A stretch of 64,000 nt of DNA from Schlesneria sp. Lineage in GTDB: Bacteria; Planctomycetota; Planctomycetia; Planctomycetales; Planctomycetaceae. The notes beneath the pieces are model-generated. The model ran no database searches, had not been told where the DNA came from, and saw nothing but the letters and a program-made list of their open reading frames with translations. The DNA lies in the NCBI GenBank assembly GCA_028291515.1, contig JAQGHU010000022.1, positions 124,001 to 188,000 of the forward strand, given 5' to 3'. A program made the position numbers and the translations under genes. Shown here piece by piece: positions 36,970 through 47,092 of this stretch; the stretch's first letter is position 1, and the number at the start of each line of letters is the position of its first letter.

Positions 36970-37055
36970 CGGCCCAAGTGACCCTCAATAGCTGGCGGTT
37001 CCAAGTGTTGGCGTGTTGATCGGAAGCCCGTCGTTGTTCGCGAAAAGTTACCTCG
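36970..37055 (+). repeat. Cassette-associated intergenic repeat, copy B
   Basis: GGCGGCCCAAGTGACCCTCAATAGCTGGCGGTTCCAAGTGTTGGCGTGTTGATCGGAAGCCCGTCGTTGTTCGCGAAAAGTTACCTCGG. Confidence 0.75.
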
Positions 37056-37084
37056 GATGTTCGACGCATTAAGAGATTTGTGGC

Positions 37085-37435
37085 ATGAAGGTTCTGTTGC
37101 GGAATCCAGACGCGATCGACGGCCGCGATTACAGGTCGCTGACCGTCGGGCGAGAGTATGTGGTTCTGGGGCTTGAGTCTGATTGCTATCGTCTACTGGA
37201 TGACAATCGTGAGCCGATCTTGTTCGACCCTGAAAATTTTGATGTCACCGATTCGCAAGAGCCCTCGTTTTGGGTTTCACATATCGGGGAGGAGGGCGAA
37301 CGCAGCGCATATCCGGTAGCTTGGGACGCGCCGGGCTATTTTGAGGACTGGCACGATGGTGTCGAAATGGTCCGGCAGTCATTCACCGATCAACTTAATT
37401 TGTTGTACCCGCAGATAAGTCTTGAGCAGCGCTGA
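37085..37435 (+). CDS. Hypothetical small acidic protein (immunity-protein-like composition)
   Basis: MKVLLRNPDAIDGRDYRSLTVGREYVVLGLESDCYRLLDDNREPILFDPENFDV... Confidence 0.7.
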   Translation: MKVLLRNPDAIDGRDYRSLTVGREYVVLGLESDCYRLLDDNREPILFDPENFDVTDSQEPSFWVSHIGEEGERSAYPVAWDAPGYFEDWHDGVEMVRQSFTDQLNLLYPQISLEQR

Positions 37436-37439
37436 CTGA

Positions 37440-37530
37440 GTAGGTCAACTTGACCCGCTGTCACTAGCAGTTCAAAGTGGCGGTGTGTTGATTGGTAGCC
37501 CGTCGATGATCTCGGGTAGATTACCTCGGC
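37440..37530 (+). repeat. Cassette-associated intergenic repeat, copy C
   Basis: GTAGGTCAACTTGACCCGCTGTCACTAGCAGTTCAAAGTGGCGGTGTGTTGATTGGTAGCCCGTCGATGATCTCGGGTAGATTACCTCGG. Confidence 0.75.
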
Positions 37531-37756
37531 CGTTTGGCCAGCAGAGCAAAAACGGGATGGCATCTCGTCGCGATCTTCGATGGAAGGATTTCCGGCGTCG
37601 TGCCGATGACGCGCCTGAGTCGGTCTATCGTCACAGCGTATCGGGGTGGGAGTACATTCCGATCCATCCTTTTGCAGATGAGCCCGAATTAGAATCTGGC
37701 GATTAATGCTTTTTAAAAACTCACTGTTGTTATCAAAATAATTGAGGCCACAAGAA

Positions 37757-38221
37757 ATGTGTCAGAGAGTCATCCGTCGAATTGCAATTGGTTTCCGACT
37801 GATTTTTATACTGACTGCAACGGCTGGTTGCATGGATCAAGTCGACCCCACAGCCAAGTTGGAAACCGGACATCAAGAACGCCGACAATCGACGTTGCCA
37901 CTCCAAGCAACAATCGATCTCGGTGTCATCGTTCAGGGCAAATCGGTCGAGACAAATCGATGGATCCGTTTTCAAAGCGACAAGCCAATTCGGATCACGA
38001 AAATCGAGAAAAGTTGCGAATGTATCGATGTGAAATTCCCTCAAATGAAAATTTTACCTGGGGAAAAAATCCTGGCTCATATTTCTTACGACGGTGCGAA
38101 AGAACCCGAGTTTGTTGGATCGCTTGAAATCGAAGTCAAACTATTCGACGAAAAAAACGATCAAATCGGATTGCTAAAGTTGCCCGTTGAGATTATTTCC
38201 CAGACGAGCGTCGAGTTGTGA
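37757..38221 (+). CDS. DUF1573 domain lipoprotein
   Basis: LTATAGCMD lipobox; IRFQSDKPIRITKIEKSCECIDVKFPQMKILPGEKILAHISYD. Confidence 0.8.
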   Translation: MCQRVIRRIAIGFRLIFILTATAGCMDQVDPTAKLETGHQERRQSTLPLQATIDLGVIVQGKSVETNRWIRFQSDKPIRITKIEKSCECIDVKFPQMKILPGEKILAHISYDGAKEPEFVGSLEIEVKLFDEKNDQIGLLKLPVEIISQTSVEL

Positions 38222-38362
38222 CGCAACCGACGGCGTTTAGGGAAACGCGAGCAATTCTGGTGAGTGCAGACGAATCTAGTAATTCCAGTGTTAGTCGCTC
38301 AGGCTACAAACATTCGGAACACGACGAAACAACCCGTTTGGGATCTCAAGAGACGATTTCAA

Positions 38363-40237
38363 TTACGGGTTGTCGTTCTCGTTTGGGCGATGTTCCACGA
38401 TCCACAATGTTGGCGTCAGCATCCAAGCACCGAGTGGAGGAAATGGCTTTCCTTTTTCCAGACCGTTTGGAGAGACCACGGTGATGCGTTGTCCAACCGC
38501 CGACTGAGAGCGAAAATTCGGAATCACGACGCTTGCCAGTTCGTTGCTGATGACGCTGTCACGTAATTCCGCGACAATCTGTCCAGTCGCTTTGACATGG
38601 TCTCGCAGATAGAAGAGATCCTGACCCCAATCGAGGCTGCTTCCTGTCAAGTGCCGATAGCCGCACTGAGAACCACCTGCGAACTTGTTGAAATACGCCA
38701 GATGATGCGGGTAGACGAGGATTAGACTCGTGGTGCTCTCTGCAATTAGTGCGATGGCAAACACGCCAAGAATCGTGATGCGACGTGTCATCACGAAGCT
38801 AACCTGCCCCAGGAAGATGAGAAAAATCCCCAGGGACGGAAACACGTACCGAAGGTGACGATTAAATTCCGTTTGCGAACTCACTACTGCCAATAGCACG
38901 ATGGCCGGTGTCAAGAGCACCAGTTCATCGCGCAGCAGCGCTGGGCGATCACGACGAATGAATCGCGTCAGTACGACCAGCGCGAACAACCCCCATGTCC
39001 CGCAAGGAACTTTGACCAGCAGACCGTACAGATAGTAATACCACCACCCCCCATGCTGTTTCACTTCACCGCGCAGGTACGAGGGTAAGTAATAGTTTTC
39101 GAAATCCTTCTTTTGAATGTCCAGACCCAGAACGTATTGCTTTGGCAATGGAACCGGTAGTTTCCCCAACCAGGAATCTCGAAACCGATTCCCAGTTGAA
39201 CCAGGTTTGTCTAAGCCCGTGAGCGTCTTGCTGACAAATTGAAATTCCTGCAGTGGCGTACCGAAACCGTCAAATACATAAACAAGATTGATGAGATAGG
39301 TAGCGATCAACAGGACGATAGCCAGATGGTAGACGGGCGGACGAGAGTCTAACGTTGGGTCAAGATGGTCTGTTTCTGATTGGGGTCCATGCTCGGGTGC
39401 CGTCTCGACCGATTTCGGAAGCAAAGCCGAGTCTGGATTAGTACCCTCGCACTGATCTTGCGTTTTGCTGTGCTGCGATCCCATCCACCGCCACGTGAAC
39501 CAGAGTATCGGCCAAAGTGCAAAAAGTACTAGCCAACTCATCTTTGAAAGTTCCGCCAGCCCCAATGCCCCACCTGCCAGAACAACTCGTATCAGAGTCG
39601 GCTGCTTCAGCCAGCGCCAAAATGTATAGCCTGCCAGGATTCCAAACGCGGTGGTGGCTCCGTCGGGCGTAATCAATTCACCGTGACCCAACAAATTCGG
39701 TTCGAAGACGAAAAGCGTTAAAGCAACTAATCCCGCCGAGCCGCCGTATAACTCCCGAGCCCATCGGTACGCGAAGTAAGCTCCGATTAGGCTGAACGGA
39801 ATCCCCGCCCAGCGTCCGGCAATAAACAACGGCATCGAATTGACCCCGTTCGACCGGATCAAATCTTTGCCCATCTCGAATTCGACGCGGCTGCCTTGGA
39901 TGTCGCGAAACTGGCTCCAATCCAGTTTCGTGCTGCTGAGAAGTATCGGAATGCTTGTGATCATTCGCGGCAATGGCGGGTTCACGCGATAAAGCTCATA
40001 TCGCCCGTATTGCCAATGACTCACGCCGCTGACGAGAAATGGCGGTTCGAGATCGGTTGGACTGTGGCAGGTCGCGGAATACGCCAAGAGTCCCGTTTGA
40101 ACGACGAGCAACAACCAGACAATGATCCGCTCAGTTCGACTTGCAGCCGAGACGCGATTACTCTCAGGCGCGATTGAGCCTACCACTTTGTCACAACTTG
40201 TTGTTAGGGGCGGCCGATCTCGATTTGATTCGTTCAT
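38363..40237 (-). CDS. Polytopic membrane protein, GT-C/ArnT-like glycosyltransferase
   Basis: 624 aa, multiple TM segments, YRVNPPLPRMITSIPI..., GEWGY-like N-terminal Asp/Glu loop typical of GT-C. Confidence 0.7.
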   Translation of the reverse strand: MNESNRDRPPLTTSCDKVVGSIAPESNRVSAASRTERIIVWLLLVVQTGLLAYSATCHSPTDLEPPFLVSGVSHWQYGRYELYRVNPPLPRMITSIPILLSSTKLDWSQFRDIQGSRVEFEMGKDLIRSNGVNSMPLFIAGRWAGIPFSLIGAYFAYRWARELYGGSAGLVALTLFVFEPNLLGHGELITPDGATTAFGILAGYTFWRWLKQPTLIRVVLAGGALGLAELSKMSWLVLFALWPILWFTWRWMGSQHSKTQDQCEGTNPDSALLPKSVETAPEHGPQSETDHLDPTLDSRPPVYHLAIVLLIATYLINLVYVFDGFGTPLQEFQFVSKTLTGLDKPGSTGNRFRDSWLGKLPVPLPKQYVLGLDIQKKDFENYYLPSYLRGEVKQHGGWWYYYLYGLLVKVPCGTWGLFALVVLTRFIRRDRPALLRDELVLLTPAIVLLAVVSSQTEFNRHLRYVFPSLGIFLIFLGQVSFVMTRRITILGVFAIALIAESTTSLILVYPHHLAYFNKFAGGSQCGYRHLTGSSLDWGQDLFYLRDHVKATGQIVAELRDSVISNELASVVIPNFRSQSAVGQRITVVSPNGLEKGKPFPPLGAWMLTPTLWIVEHRPNENDNP

Positions 40238-40379
40238 CTTCGACTACGATCGACGTGTCGACAGTACGATACAATCGCAGAAGTCTTTCTCAAAAGGCGG
40301 GGCGAAGACTGCTGCTGCAACTGCCTCTAATGGGCATGATTTGAGCCAGATGAAGCAGTGCAGTGATCAGAGATTGCAA

Positions 40380-40877
40380 CTATGGTGAGGCGGCGGCAGA
40401 GGGTGTGGAAACGACTGTGCCGCGGATCGACAGCATAAACATCGGCTGTCGGCAATCATTCGAATACACGTAGACCCTTTTCTTGAAGGCACCGTTCAGC
40501 CCTCCAAGATTCACTCGCGTCGGCAAAGGAAACTCACCCTCTGGAGGAACTGTTTTCGGCAACTCGCTTCCCACGGTCCAAATACAACTGCAATCAGTCA
40601 AAATCCGTGATACTGTTAATGGTTGCCGTCCAACGTTCTTCAATTCAAACACATGCTCAATGACCTTTTGGTCACGAATTTCTCCAGCATTCCATTCAGC
40701 TTCCTGGCAAGCGATGGCGGGGTTCCAATACTGGGATCCAAATTCACTGGCCAAGTTTCTAAGGCACGATACCGTTGCCAACAGCGCCGAGATCCCAACG
40801 AGCATATTGAGCCGGCTGGACCGAAACCGATTGAAAACTCCCTGCACTAGAAACATGAAACCCTCGACATTAACCAC
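40380..40877 (-). CDS. DUF1573 domain protein
   Basis: GEIRDQKVIEHVFELKNVGRQPLTVSRILTDCSCIWTV... Confidence 0.85.
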   Translation of the reverse strand: MVNVEGFMFLVQGVFNRFRSSRLNMLVGISALLATVSCLRNLASEFGSQYWNPAIACQEAEWNAGEIRDQKVIEHVFELKNVGRQPLTVSRILTDCSCIWTVGSELPKTVPPEGEFPLPTRVNLGGLNGAFKKRVYVYSNDCRQPMFMLSIRGTVVSTPSAAASP

Positions 40878-40889
40878 ACCAACCTCTGC

Positions 40890-43751
40890 TCACTCGGGCA
40901 AGATTGGAACGGTCATTCGCACCGGCAACTCGCCCGCCTTGGAAAACGCCACCTTTGCCAACGCAATACTTCGCAATTCGGGCGCGATGACGGTGACCCC
41001 CCACTTTCGTTCGCCCATTCCTGCGACCGAGCAATCAACGGAAGTGTTTGAACACTCAACTTCAGTCGCAGACCAATCCCCGTCCGCCGTAGCAACCGTG
41101 ATCTCACACCGACCACGACCGTTGCTCAACCTAATGCTCTGCGGATTTAGCTCGGCTTTGATACTCCGCGAGAAAGACAGCAACACATGAGCACCGGATG
41201 CATTACCCTTCTCACTAACGTCTAATTGGCAAATCTCCAACTCACCTTTAGACACCCGCTCCATCACGTCGGCTCCGAATTCCAACACAATTTCCAGCAT
41301 TGACTGATCACCGGATCCACGGATGGTGCTTTTGCAATAAGAGCGGTTCGAACGAACTCCAGCATTGGACCCCATCCCCAGAGTTTTCAGTGGAATCGAC
41401 TCCACGACTTTCACAGGACATGGTCCACAAGCGGTCGGAATCGATACCGACCGTCTCAGGACCACAGGCTCCGGACGTTCGATCGAAATCTCGCAATCTG
41501 CCCGCTCGCCTGTCGAAAGCAAGAATCCAACTGTTTTCCGTGCGTTCGTCGGACCCCATAGATTCTGATTAACGGTAATGGACCAAACGGATTTTTCTCC
41601 TGGCGATACGACGCTATTTTCCGATACCGAGGATGCCCGAATACATCCACAAGGTGTGACGACCCGGTCTACTGTGAATGGTTTCTGACCGCGATTCGTG
41701 ACCTCCAACTGAAAGGAGGCGTTGCCATTCAAAAACTCAGACGCCGCCAAATGCTTCGTCTTGAAAGAAATGTCGAAAACAGACTTCCGATCCTGGTCGC
41801 GGCGACAGAACAAAACCACGGCGTCTTTGAAATCCAGGTCGGCAGGAACTTTCCCGTCAGCCAACGAAAACGGTGATTTGGGAGGATCGAGGAGATAAGG
41901 TTGTCCTGCCGAATTCTGGCAAATCACGACATAGTGTGGCGCCCCGAGACTGCCCTTTACCACAGCCAATGCTGCCATACCGGGGCGCAAATATCGCAGA
42001 AGTTCGGGCAACGAGACATCGGACCGTGCTTCAGCGTTCAATCCATATGCGATAAGAACATCACGCATATCCTTCATGCGTACTCCTCCAGGAGTCGGCT
42101 TCAAGCTGCGTGACAAAACTAACGCATCGCAATCAATCGAAAATAGCGACAACACGGTGAGCGTTGAGGTATACCCACACTCAACAACATTAAGTCCTTT
42201 TCCACTCTGCGCACCAAATTTCCATCCTGCGTCCCAGACAATTCTCGCACCCGACTCCGCAGTGGCGGAGCGAGGTCCGGCGTCAGCGGCTGAAACCTGC
42301 GCGGTGCAATGGCTCTCGCAAGGCACGTGGGCAAGGGAAAAGACCAGCAACAAAGTGCCGCCTCTTCGAAACTTTTTCACACTGATCACGGCGATCAAAG
42401 CCAAGAGAATTACTGCATTTCCGACAATCAGCCAGAAGCCGCTACGCTTGATTTCTCGCGATGCAGGCTTTGCCGACGGAATTGTTTGGAACTTGCTCGC
42501 GACATAGTCTTGGATCGATTTCAACTGAAACTCTGGCGTATCTCCGACGACAAGGTTCAACGCCTTATCGGCATCAATCACAAGTGTCCCTGGCGCAAGA
42601 CCGAGATTGAACGAATCCTCCGTCAAGGGAGGATCCACCTCCATTTCGGAGAATACGATCTTCCGACCTGTTCCATTCAACCAATCGTAATCGACAACCT
42701 CTAACGGACCCCAAAACCCCGGCTTCCATTCGACGTTCGTGCGGATCGATTCGTTTTGCAGCGGCCCGTTCGGATCGATTTCCACAGAATGTCGTTCTTC
42801 GACGCGACTCAACGCGCCCGCCTGCTTGCCATCAAACTCCAGCGTGAAGTGACCCGGTACATGATTGCCAGGCAATCCAGCCGTCGTCCAAGTCGTCAAC
42901 CAGCCGCCGGTCGCCGATCTTTCTACCTTACTCAGCGTCGGGTCATTAGCCAGACGTTCAATGAATTCCGAACCTCGTGAAAAACCACCGTCTTTGGGAT
43001 ACGACCAAGACGGCAAATGGATAAAGGGGGGCAACGCCCAGATCCCCGACTGCATCACAAAGTTTTCCAAGTTGCCATTCGCCACACCCACCGATACCAC
43101 GGCCGGGCCGGTAAAACTGAGCTGCTTCGGCTCTTTTTGCGGCGACAGATTCGTGTCAATCGCGGTCATTTCACCCCAATGCAGAGCACCATCAAAACAG
43201 TATCGAAAGCGGTATTTATTAGTGACTGTCTCTTCAGGTCTTCGAACTGTGGTTTCCAAATCGATAAGAAAACGAGCGGTCGCAAAATCCACCAGCGCGT
43301 GGCCCGCCGTGATCAGCACGCCTTCATTACCACTCAACTCCTTCACCTCAGCAAAACCGGCCTTTCGAGCCGCAGACAACATATGCTTTTCTCGGCGAGA
43401 CCACACAGGATCTTTGTTGTCGTGAACCAACGCGACTGGACCCGCTAGCGCAGTATGCTTGAATTTCCAGCGATAGACTGCCCCAGCCTTCTCTCTCGCG
43501 CCCAACACATCGACAAGCTCCTTGAAGGACGAAACATCGTCCGCAACACAACACGACGGAACCGCTGCAAAGAGCCCCGAACAAAGAAACACACCAACAT
43601 GGCACCCCAATTTGCTTCCGGCACGCATCAAGCTCAATGATCGCAACGACTCAATGAATCGCGAAAGCATCCAAGGCCACGCTGCCGACTTCATCATCAT
43701 CGCCAATCTTTCCCAAGTATGGGTATCGCGCAACTGATTGAATCTGACCAC
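40890..43751 (-). CDS. Large secreted/membrane protein with C39-peptidase-like and DUF1573-like domains
   Basis: LNVVECGYTSTLTVLSLF ... APHYVVICQNSAGQPYLLDPP (Cys-His-Asp order of C39) then LEVTNRGQKPFTVDRVVTPCGCIRAS (DUF1573); TM segment between. Confidence 0.75.
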   Translation of the reverse strand: MVRFNQLRDTHTWERLAMMMKSAAWPWMLSRFIESLRSLSLMRAGSKLGCHVGVFLCSGLFAAVPSCCVADDVSSFKELVDVLGAREKAGAVYRWKFKHTALAGPVALVHDNKDPVWSRREKHMLSAARKAGFAEVKELSGNEGVLITAGHALVDFATARFLIDLETTVRRPEETVTNKYRFRYCFDGALHWGEMTAIDTNLSPQKEPKQLSFTGPAVVSVGVANGNLENFVMQSGIWALPPFIHLPSWSYPKDGGFSRGSEFIERLANDPTLSKVERSATGGWLTTWTTAGLPGNHVPGHFTLEFDGKQAGALSRVEERHSVEIDPNGPLQNESIRTNVEWKPGFWGPLEVVDYDWLNGTGRKIVFSEMEVDPPLTEDSFNLGLAPGTLVIDADKALNLVVGDTPEFQLKSIQDYVASKFQTIPSAKPASREIKRSGFWLIVGNAVILLALIAVISVKKFRRGGTLLLVFSLAHVPCESHCTAQVSAADAGPRSATAESGARIVWDAGWKFGAQSGKGLNVVECGYTSTLTVLSLFSIDCDALVLSRSLKPTPGGVRMKDMRDVLIAYGLNAEARSDVSLPELLRYLRPGMAALAVVKGSLGAPHYVVICQNSAGQPYLLDPPKSPFSLADGKVPADLDFKDAVVLFCRRDQDRKSVFDISFKTKHLAASEFLNGNASFQLEVTNRGQKPFTVDRVVTPCGCIRASSVSENSVVSPGEKSVWSITVNQNLWGPTNARKTVGFLLSTGERADCEISIERPEPVVLRRSVSIPTACGPCPVKVVESIPLKTLGMGSNAGVRSNRSYCKSTIRGSGDQSMLEIVLEFGADVMERVSKGELEICQLDVSEKGNASGAHVLLSFSRSIKAELNPQSIRLSNGRGRCEITVATADGDWSATEVECSNTSVDCSVAGMGERKWGVTVIAPELRSIALAKVAFSKAGELPVRMTVPILPE

Positions 43752-43760
43752 ATCTTTGAA

Positions 43761-44258
43761 TCAAGGAATGCATGGGGGGCCCTGAACAGCCGCCAAAATG
43801 TTGGGACCAACAGAGCCAGCGTTTGCGGCACCAATGCACATGCAATCCCAACCACCACCATTGCCAAGATTTACAAACAAACTGCAAGTACTGAAGCTGC
43901 AGCACGGTACAGTTATTGCGCACCCGCAAGTAGGGCAAGCAGGCGCACAAGTGGGCGTAACCTTACCGCTACAGCCACCACATGGAGCACCCACTGGCGT
44001 TCCCGGCGTGCAACCGAGCATGGGGCCGGGGCCGTTAGGCAACCCGATACCCGTACAAGTTTTACCACTGTTACTCGTACAAGGCGAAATCGTCCCAGGT
44101 ACCACACGCGGTGAGACGCCACAACTCTTCGCAACGATTTCGTTCAATGCGGAATCAGGAACCGCCCGACCCGGAAGCCCCGCATTGATCGGGACATTAA
44201 ACACAAACAGCAACAAAGCCACCTCAGCGACAACCACCGTGAACACTGCATTCCGCAT
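43761..44258 (-). CDS. Secreted Cys/Gly/Pro-rich protein (165 aa, 16 Cys)
   Basis: Hydrophobic N-terminus then CGVSP...CTPGTPVGAPCGGCSGKVTPTCAPACPTCGCAITVPCCSFSTC. Confidence 0.7.
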   Translation of the reverse strand: MRNAVFTVVVAEVALLLFVFNVPINAGLPGRAVPDSALNEIVAKSCGVSPRVVPGTISPCTSNSGKTCTGIGLPNGPGPMLGCTPGTPVGAPCGGCSGKVTPTCAPACPTCGCAITVPCCSFSTCSLFVNLGNGGGWDCMCIGAANAGSVGPNILAAVQGPPCIP

Positions 44259-44340
44259 TTCTGAGCCTCACTTGCCTTAACAACCAACACAAGGAAACAG
44301 CCAGTAACAACCCCGAAAAAGCACGACAAGGTGCCTCATT

Positions 44341-44556
44341 CTACGGACACGAATCCTCTGGGCACATACAGACCCAAGTTGAGCCACAACACACCGGAGT
44401 GGATGTCGCTTTAATGTCATCACAAACAGGTTGCGGGGCCGTGCAGCCCTCTTGTGCCACCGCTTGCGGCACCTCAAAAGGATTGAACGCAAAGTTAAGC
44501 GCTGAAAAGGACAGAAACAGCGCAATGAGCGCACACTTCAAGAGTCGATCGGTCAT
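44341..44556 (-). CDS. Small secreted Cys-rich peptide (71 aa)
   Basis: MTDRLLKCALIALFLSFSALNFAFNPFEVPQAVAQEGCTAPQPVCDDIKATSTPVCCGSTWVCMCPEDSCP. Confidence 0.7.
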   Translation of the reverse strand: MTDRLLKCALIALFLSFSALNFAFNPFEVPQAVAQEGCTAPQPVCDDIKATSTPVCCGSTWVCMCPEDSCP

Positions 44557-45376
44557 GATATTAAGACCTTTTTCCCTGTCGTGAGGAGAATGCAGATGGC
44601 AAAATGCAGCACAATGGTTCATTTTCTACACACGCCGAGTTAGAACGTCAAACGCAACCCCGGACATTTGGCCTGCTTTGCTTGAACTTAGTTAAATATT
44701 CATCGGCACAGCAAGTGCTGAGCTTCTCGCACGTGATCCAAACCAGCCTTTCTGTCGTTTACGATATCTTCAAGTAACGCCTCTCAAGCTCTATCACGCC
44801 AAGTTCTCTCCCAAAATCGTCGGATGAATCGCTAGCGTAAACTATCTGCGCCAAAGAAAGTAGAAAATGGCTCCAGCTGCCAGAAGGGAGTCAATTGCGA
44901 TGCCCCCTTCATAAATGGGTCGAACTCCGAGTGCCACGTCTTTTGCGACCGAGCTTTCAGCCAGGACAATTGCACATCAGTCAATTCGGTGGACAGCCAA
45001 CTGAATATCAGGGCCATTCGTACCCGAGTTGCCCAAATCCCAAATGCCCCGCACAGGCCGCCACGCCGCTCTACAGTCACCAGCAGAAATATCTGATGAG
45101 GGAAATGGCCGTGATCGACTGGCGAGACGAACCCGTGCTTGCGGAAGACTGTCTGTTGTTGGTTTATTACGTGTGCAGCATCTGTTTCAGTATCCGAGGG
45201 GGTTATAGCTGTACCTAAGTGAGTGGCCAGCGCTTTGTTTGCGGGCTCTTCTCTTGCAGCTAGAAAATGGTCTTCGAGGAGGCAAAAGAGCCTCCCTTTT
45301 GGTTCCGACGACACGCACCGCTGATTTTCAAGTGGTTTGGGATGGTGCCGGGAAATCAGCGAACTGGAGTTTCGAC

Positions 45377-45919
45377 ATGGGATATCGAGTTTCGTGGATT
45401 GCGCGTACTGGTACATCCATGGACGAGTTGCTTCGAGCGTCTCGACGAAAGCGGACTGGCGAGTGTCATGAATTTCCCGATGTCGGATTCTATTTGCTCG
45501 AACTGCCGAAGGGAGATTTGGAAGCCTGGGTCGTGCTGATTGCCGACGGGTCTGATTACTTCATGGATCTCGATGAGTCGCTGGCTCAATCGCTGTCTGA
45601 AGGAGGCAATGAGACGATGTATTTCGTGTGCTCAGATACTGTGATGGTCACCGATTTGAAGTGCTTCCGAGACGGAGAGATCGTCTGGTCGATTGAATAC
45701 GATTGCGAAGATGAGACGAAACGGCCCGCCATCACGGGTGACGCACCCGCGATTGTGAATGAGGTGCTGAAGGGCCTGCGGTCTCAGCAGGAGAATGATG
45801 CAGACACGGACTATATCTACGATCTGACCGCCGAAGTGGGATGTCGGCTAGTTGGTTTCCGGCACGATACGGACTTCGAAACAGACGATCCTGCACTCTT
45901 TCAGGTTCTGGCTGGCTGA
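45377..45919 (+). CDS. Hypothetical protein
   Basis: MGYRVSWIARTGTSMDELLRASRRKRTG... coding-like. Confidence 0.7.
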   Translation: MGYRVSWIARTGTSMDELLRASRRKRTGECHEFPDVGFYLLELPKGDLEAWVVLIADGSDYFMDLDESLAQSLSEGGNETMYFVCSDTVMVTDLKCFRDGEIVWSIEYDCEDETKRPAITGDAPAIVNEVLKGLRSQQENDADTDYIYDLTAEVGCRLVGFRHDTDFETDDPALFQVLAG

Positions 45920-45947
45920 TCGATTGGTGAGTCCGTGTTGGCGCGTT

Positions 45948-46976
45948 TCAGGCGGAGTGCAAGGCAACCGTTTGGGTTTGCGGGACAGCGGGTGTTGCTG
46001 GCTGGTACGCCAAATGTTTGTGGCGAAGTTGGTTCAGCAAGACGTTGTCTCCTGCGTGCAGCACTTCCGTTCTGGCGGACTGTGTCCCCGAGGGAGGCAC
46101 ACAGACCAGCGCGTAAGATTCGCCGAGGACGCTGAGGCGTTCTGATCGAACTTCGTAAATGAGGGCCGTGTTCTCGTCGATTCCCAATCCGACGAGATTG
46201 GGGTGCGTTTCGAGCATCTGCTGCATTCGCCACAGGCGATTTCTTTGCAGGAAATGTTGGTCGACAACGGCGTCTGGAATCAGGTCCAATCCGCGAGCTT
46301 CGATGGGCAGGTTTTCGCCCTCTTGAATCATGACGCGCGAGAGAATGGCGGCACCGGCTGAGCATCCGCCCACGACTCCATTTCGCTGGAGAACCTCGTG
46401 CAGACTTTGCTGAACGGCCGTATCGACGTAGCGGGTGGCCAGGAAATCCTGATACCCACCGCTGAACCAGACGCCAGTCGCTTGATTCAACGCGGCACAG
46501 AATTCGGCGGAGTTCGCGGTGGCTCGGTCATGAGCATTGCACAATTCCACGTGCGTCGCGCCGACTTTGCGCCAGGGAGCGAGCCAGGTGTCTTCGGTGC
46601 CGGGGGCGGGTTCGATGGCGGGAATGACGACGATTCGTGCATTCGTCCCGCCGGCAAGTTCAAAAAAACGCTGGCGGACCTCGGGAGTGACGTAGCCACC
46701 TCCGGCGATGACAAGTGCGCCGCCCTGAACACGCGCATCGACCACTGTTTGAGCGGCGGTGATCGGCGTGGCGCTTTGGAAAACATGGATCACGACGCCA
46801 AACGTCAACAGTACAAACAACGAAGCCCCGCCGTGAACGAGCATTCTGGCACTGGAAAGGGAACGTCGAATGTTAAACACGGCTTCTCCCTGTGGTTGTT
46901 TGTTGACATTTGCGAGTTTCGGATCGAACACGGCGAATTGTATGCATGTCGAACTCGACACCAAATGGGTAGTCAA
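45948..46976 (-). CDS. Cyanophycinase-like peptidase (S51 family)
   Basis: GGALVIAGGGYVTPEVRQRFFELAGG, GVWFSGGYQ, GVVGGCSAGAAILS, VVDQHFLQRNRLWRM, LVGLGIDENTALI. Confidence 0.9.
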   Translation of the reverse strand: MTTHLVSSSTCIQFAVFDPKLANVNKQPQGEAVFNIRRSLSSARMLVHGGASLFVLLTFGVVIHVFQSATPITAAQTVVDARVQGGALVIAGGGYVTPEVRQRFFELAGGTNARIVVIPAIEPAPGTEDTWLAPWRKVGATHVELCNAHDRATANSAEFCAALNQATGVWFSGGYQDFLATRYVDTAVQQSLHEVLQRNGVVGGCSAGAAILSRVMIQEGENLPIEARGLDLIPDAVVDQHFLQRNRLWRMQQMLETHPNLVGLGIDENTALIYEVRSERLSVLGESYALVCVPPSGTQSARTEVLHAGDNVLLNQLRHKHLAYQPATPAVPQTQTVALHSA

Positions 46977-47092
46977 TTAACTTTCTCGCAAGAGTTCGAC
47001 ATTGGCGGGCGGTATCACCGGTGGTGACACGTCGTTGACATCATCGTGAGCCTGACACAAAGCTCCCTGACATACACCAGACCGCTGCGGGA

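Noticed and set aside
36471-37530. Integron attC array
   Set aside because: Only copy A has a GTTRRRY core and no matching RYYYAAC inverse core was found; kept as a cassette-like array of unknown type.
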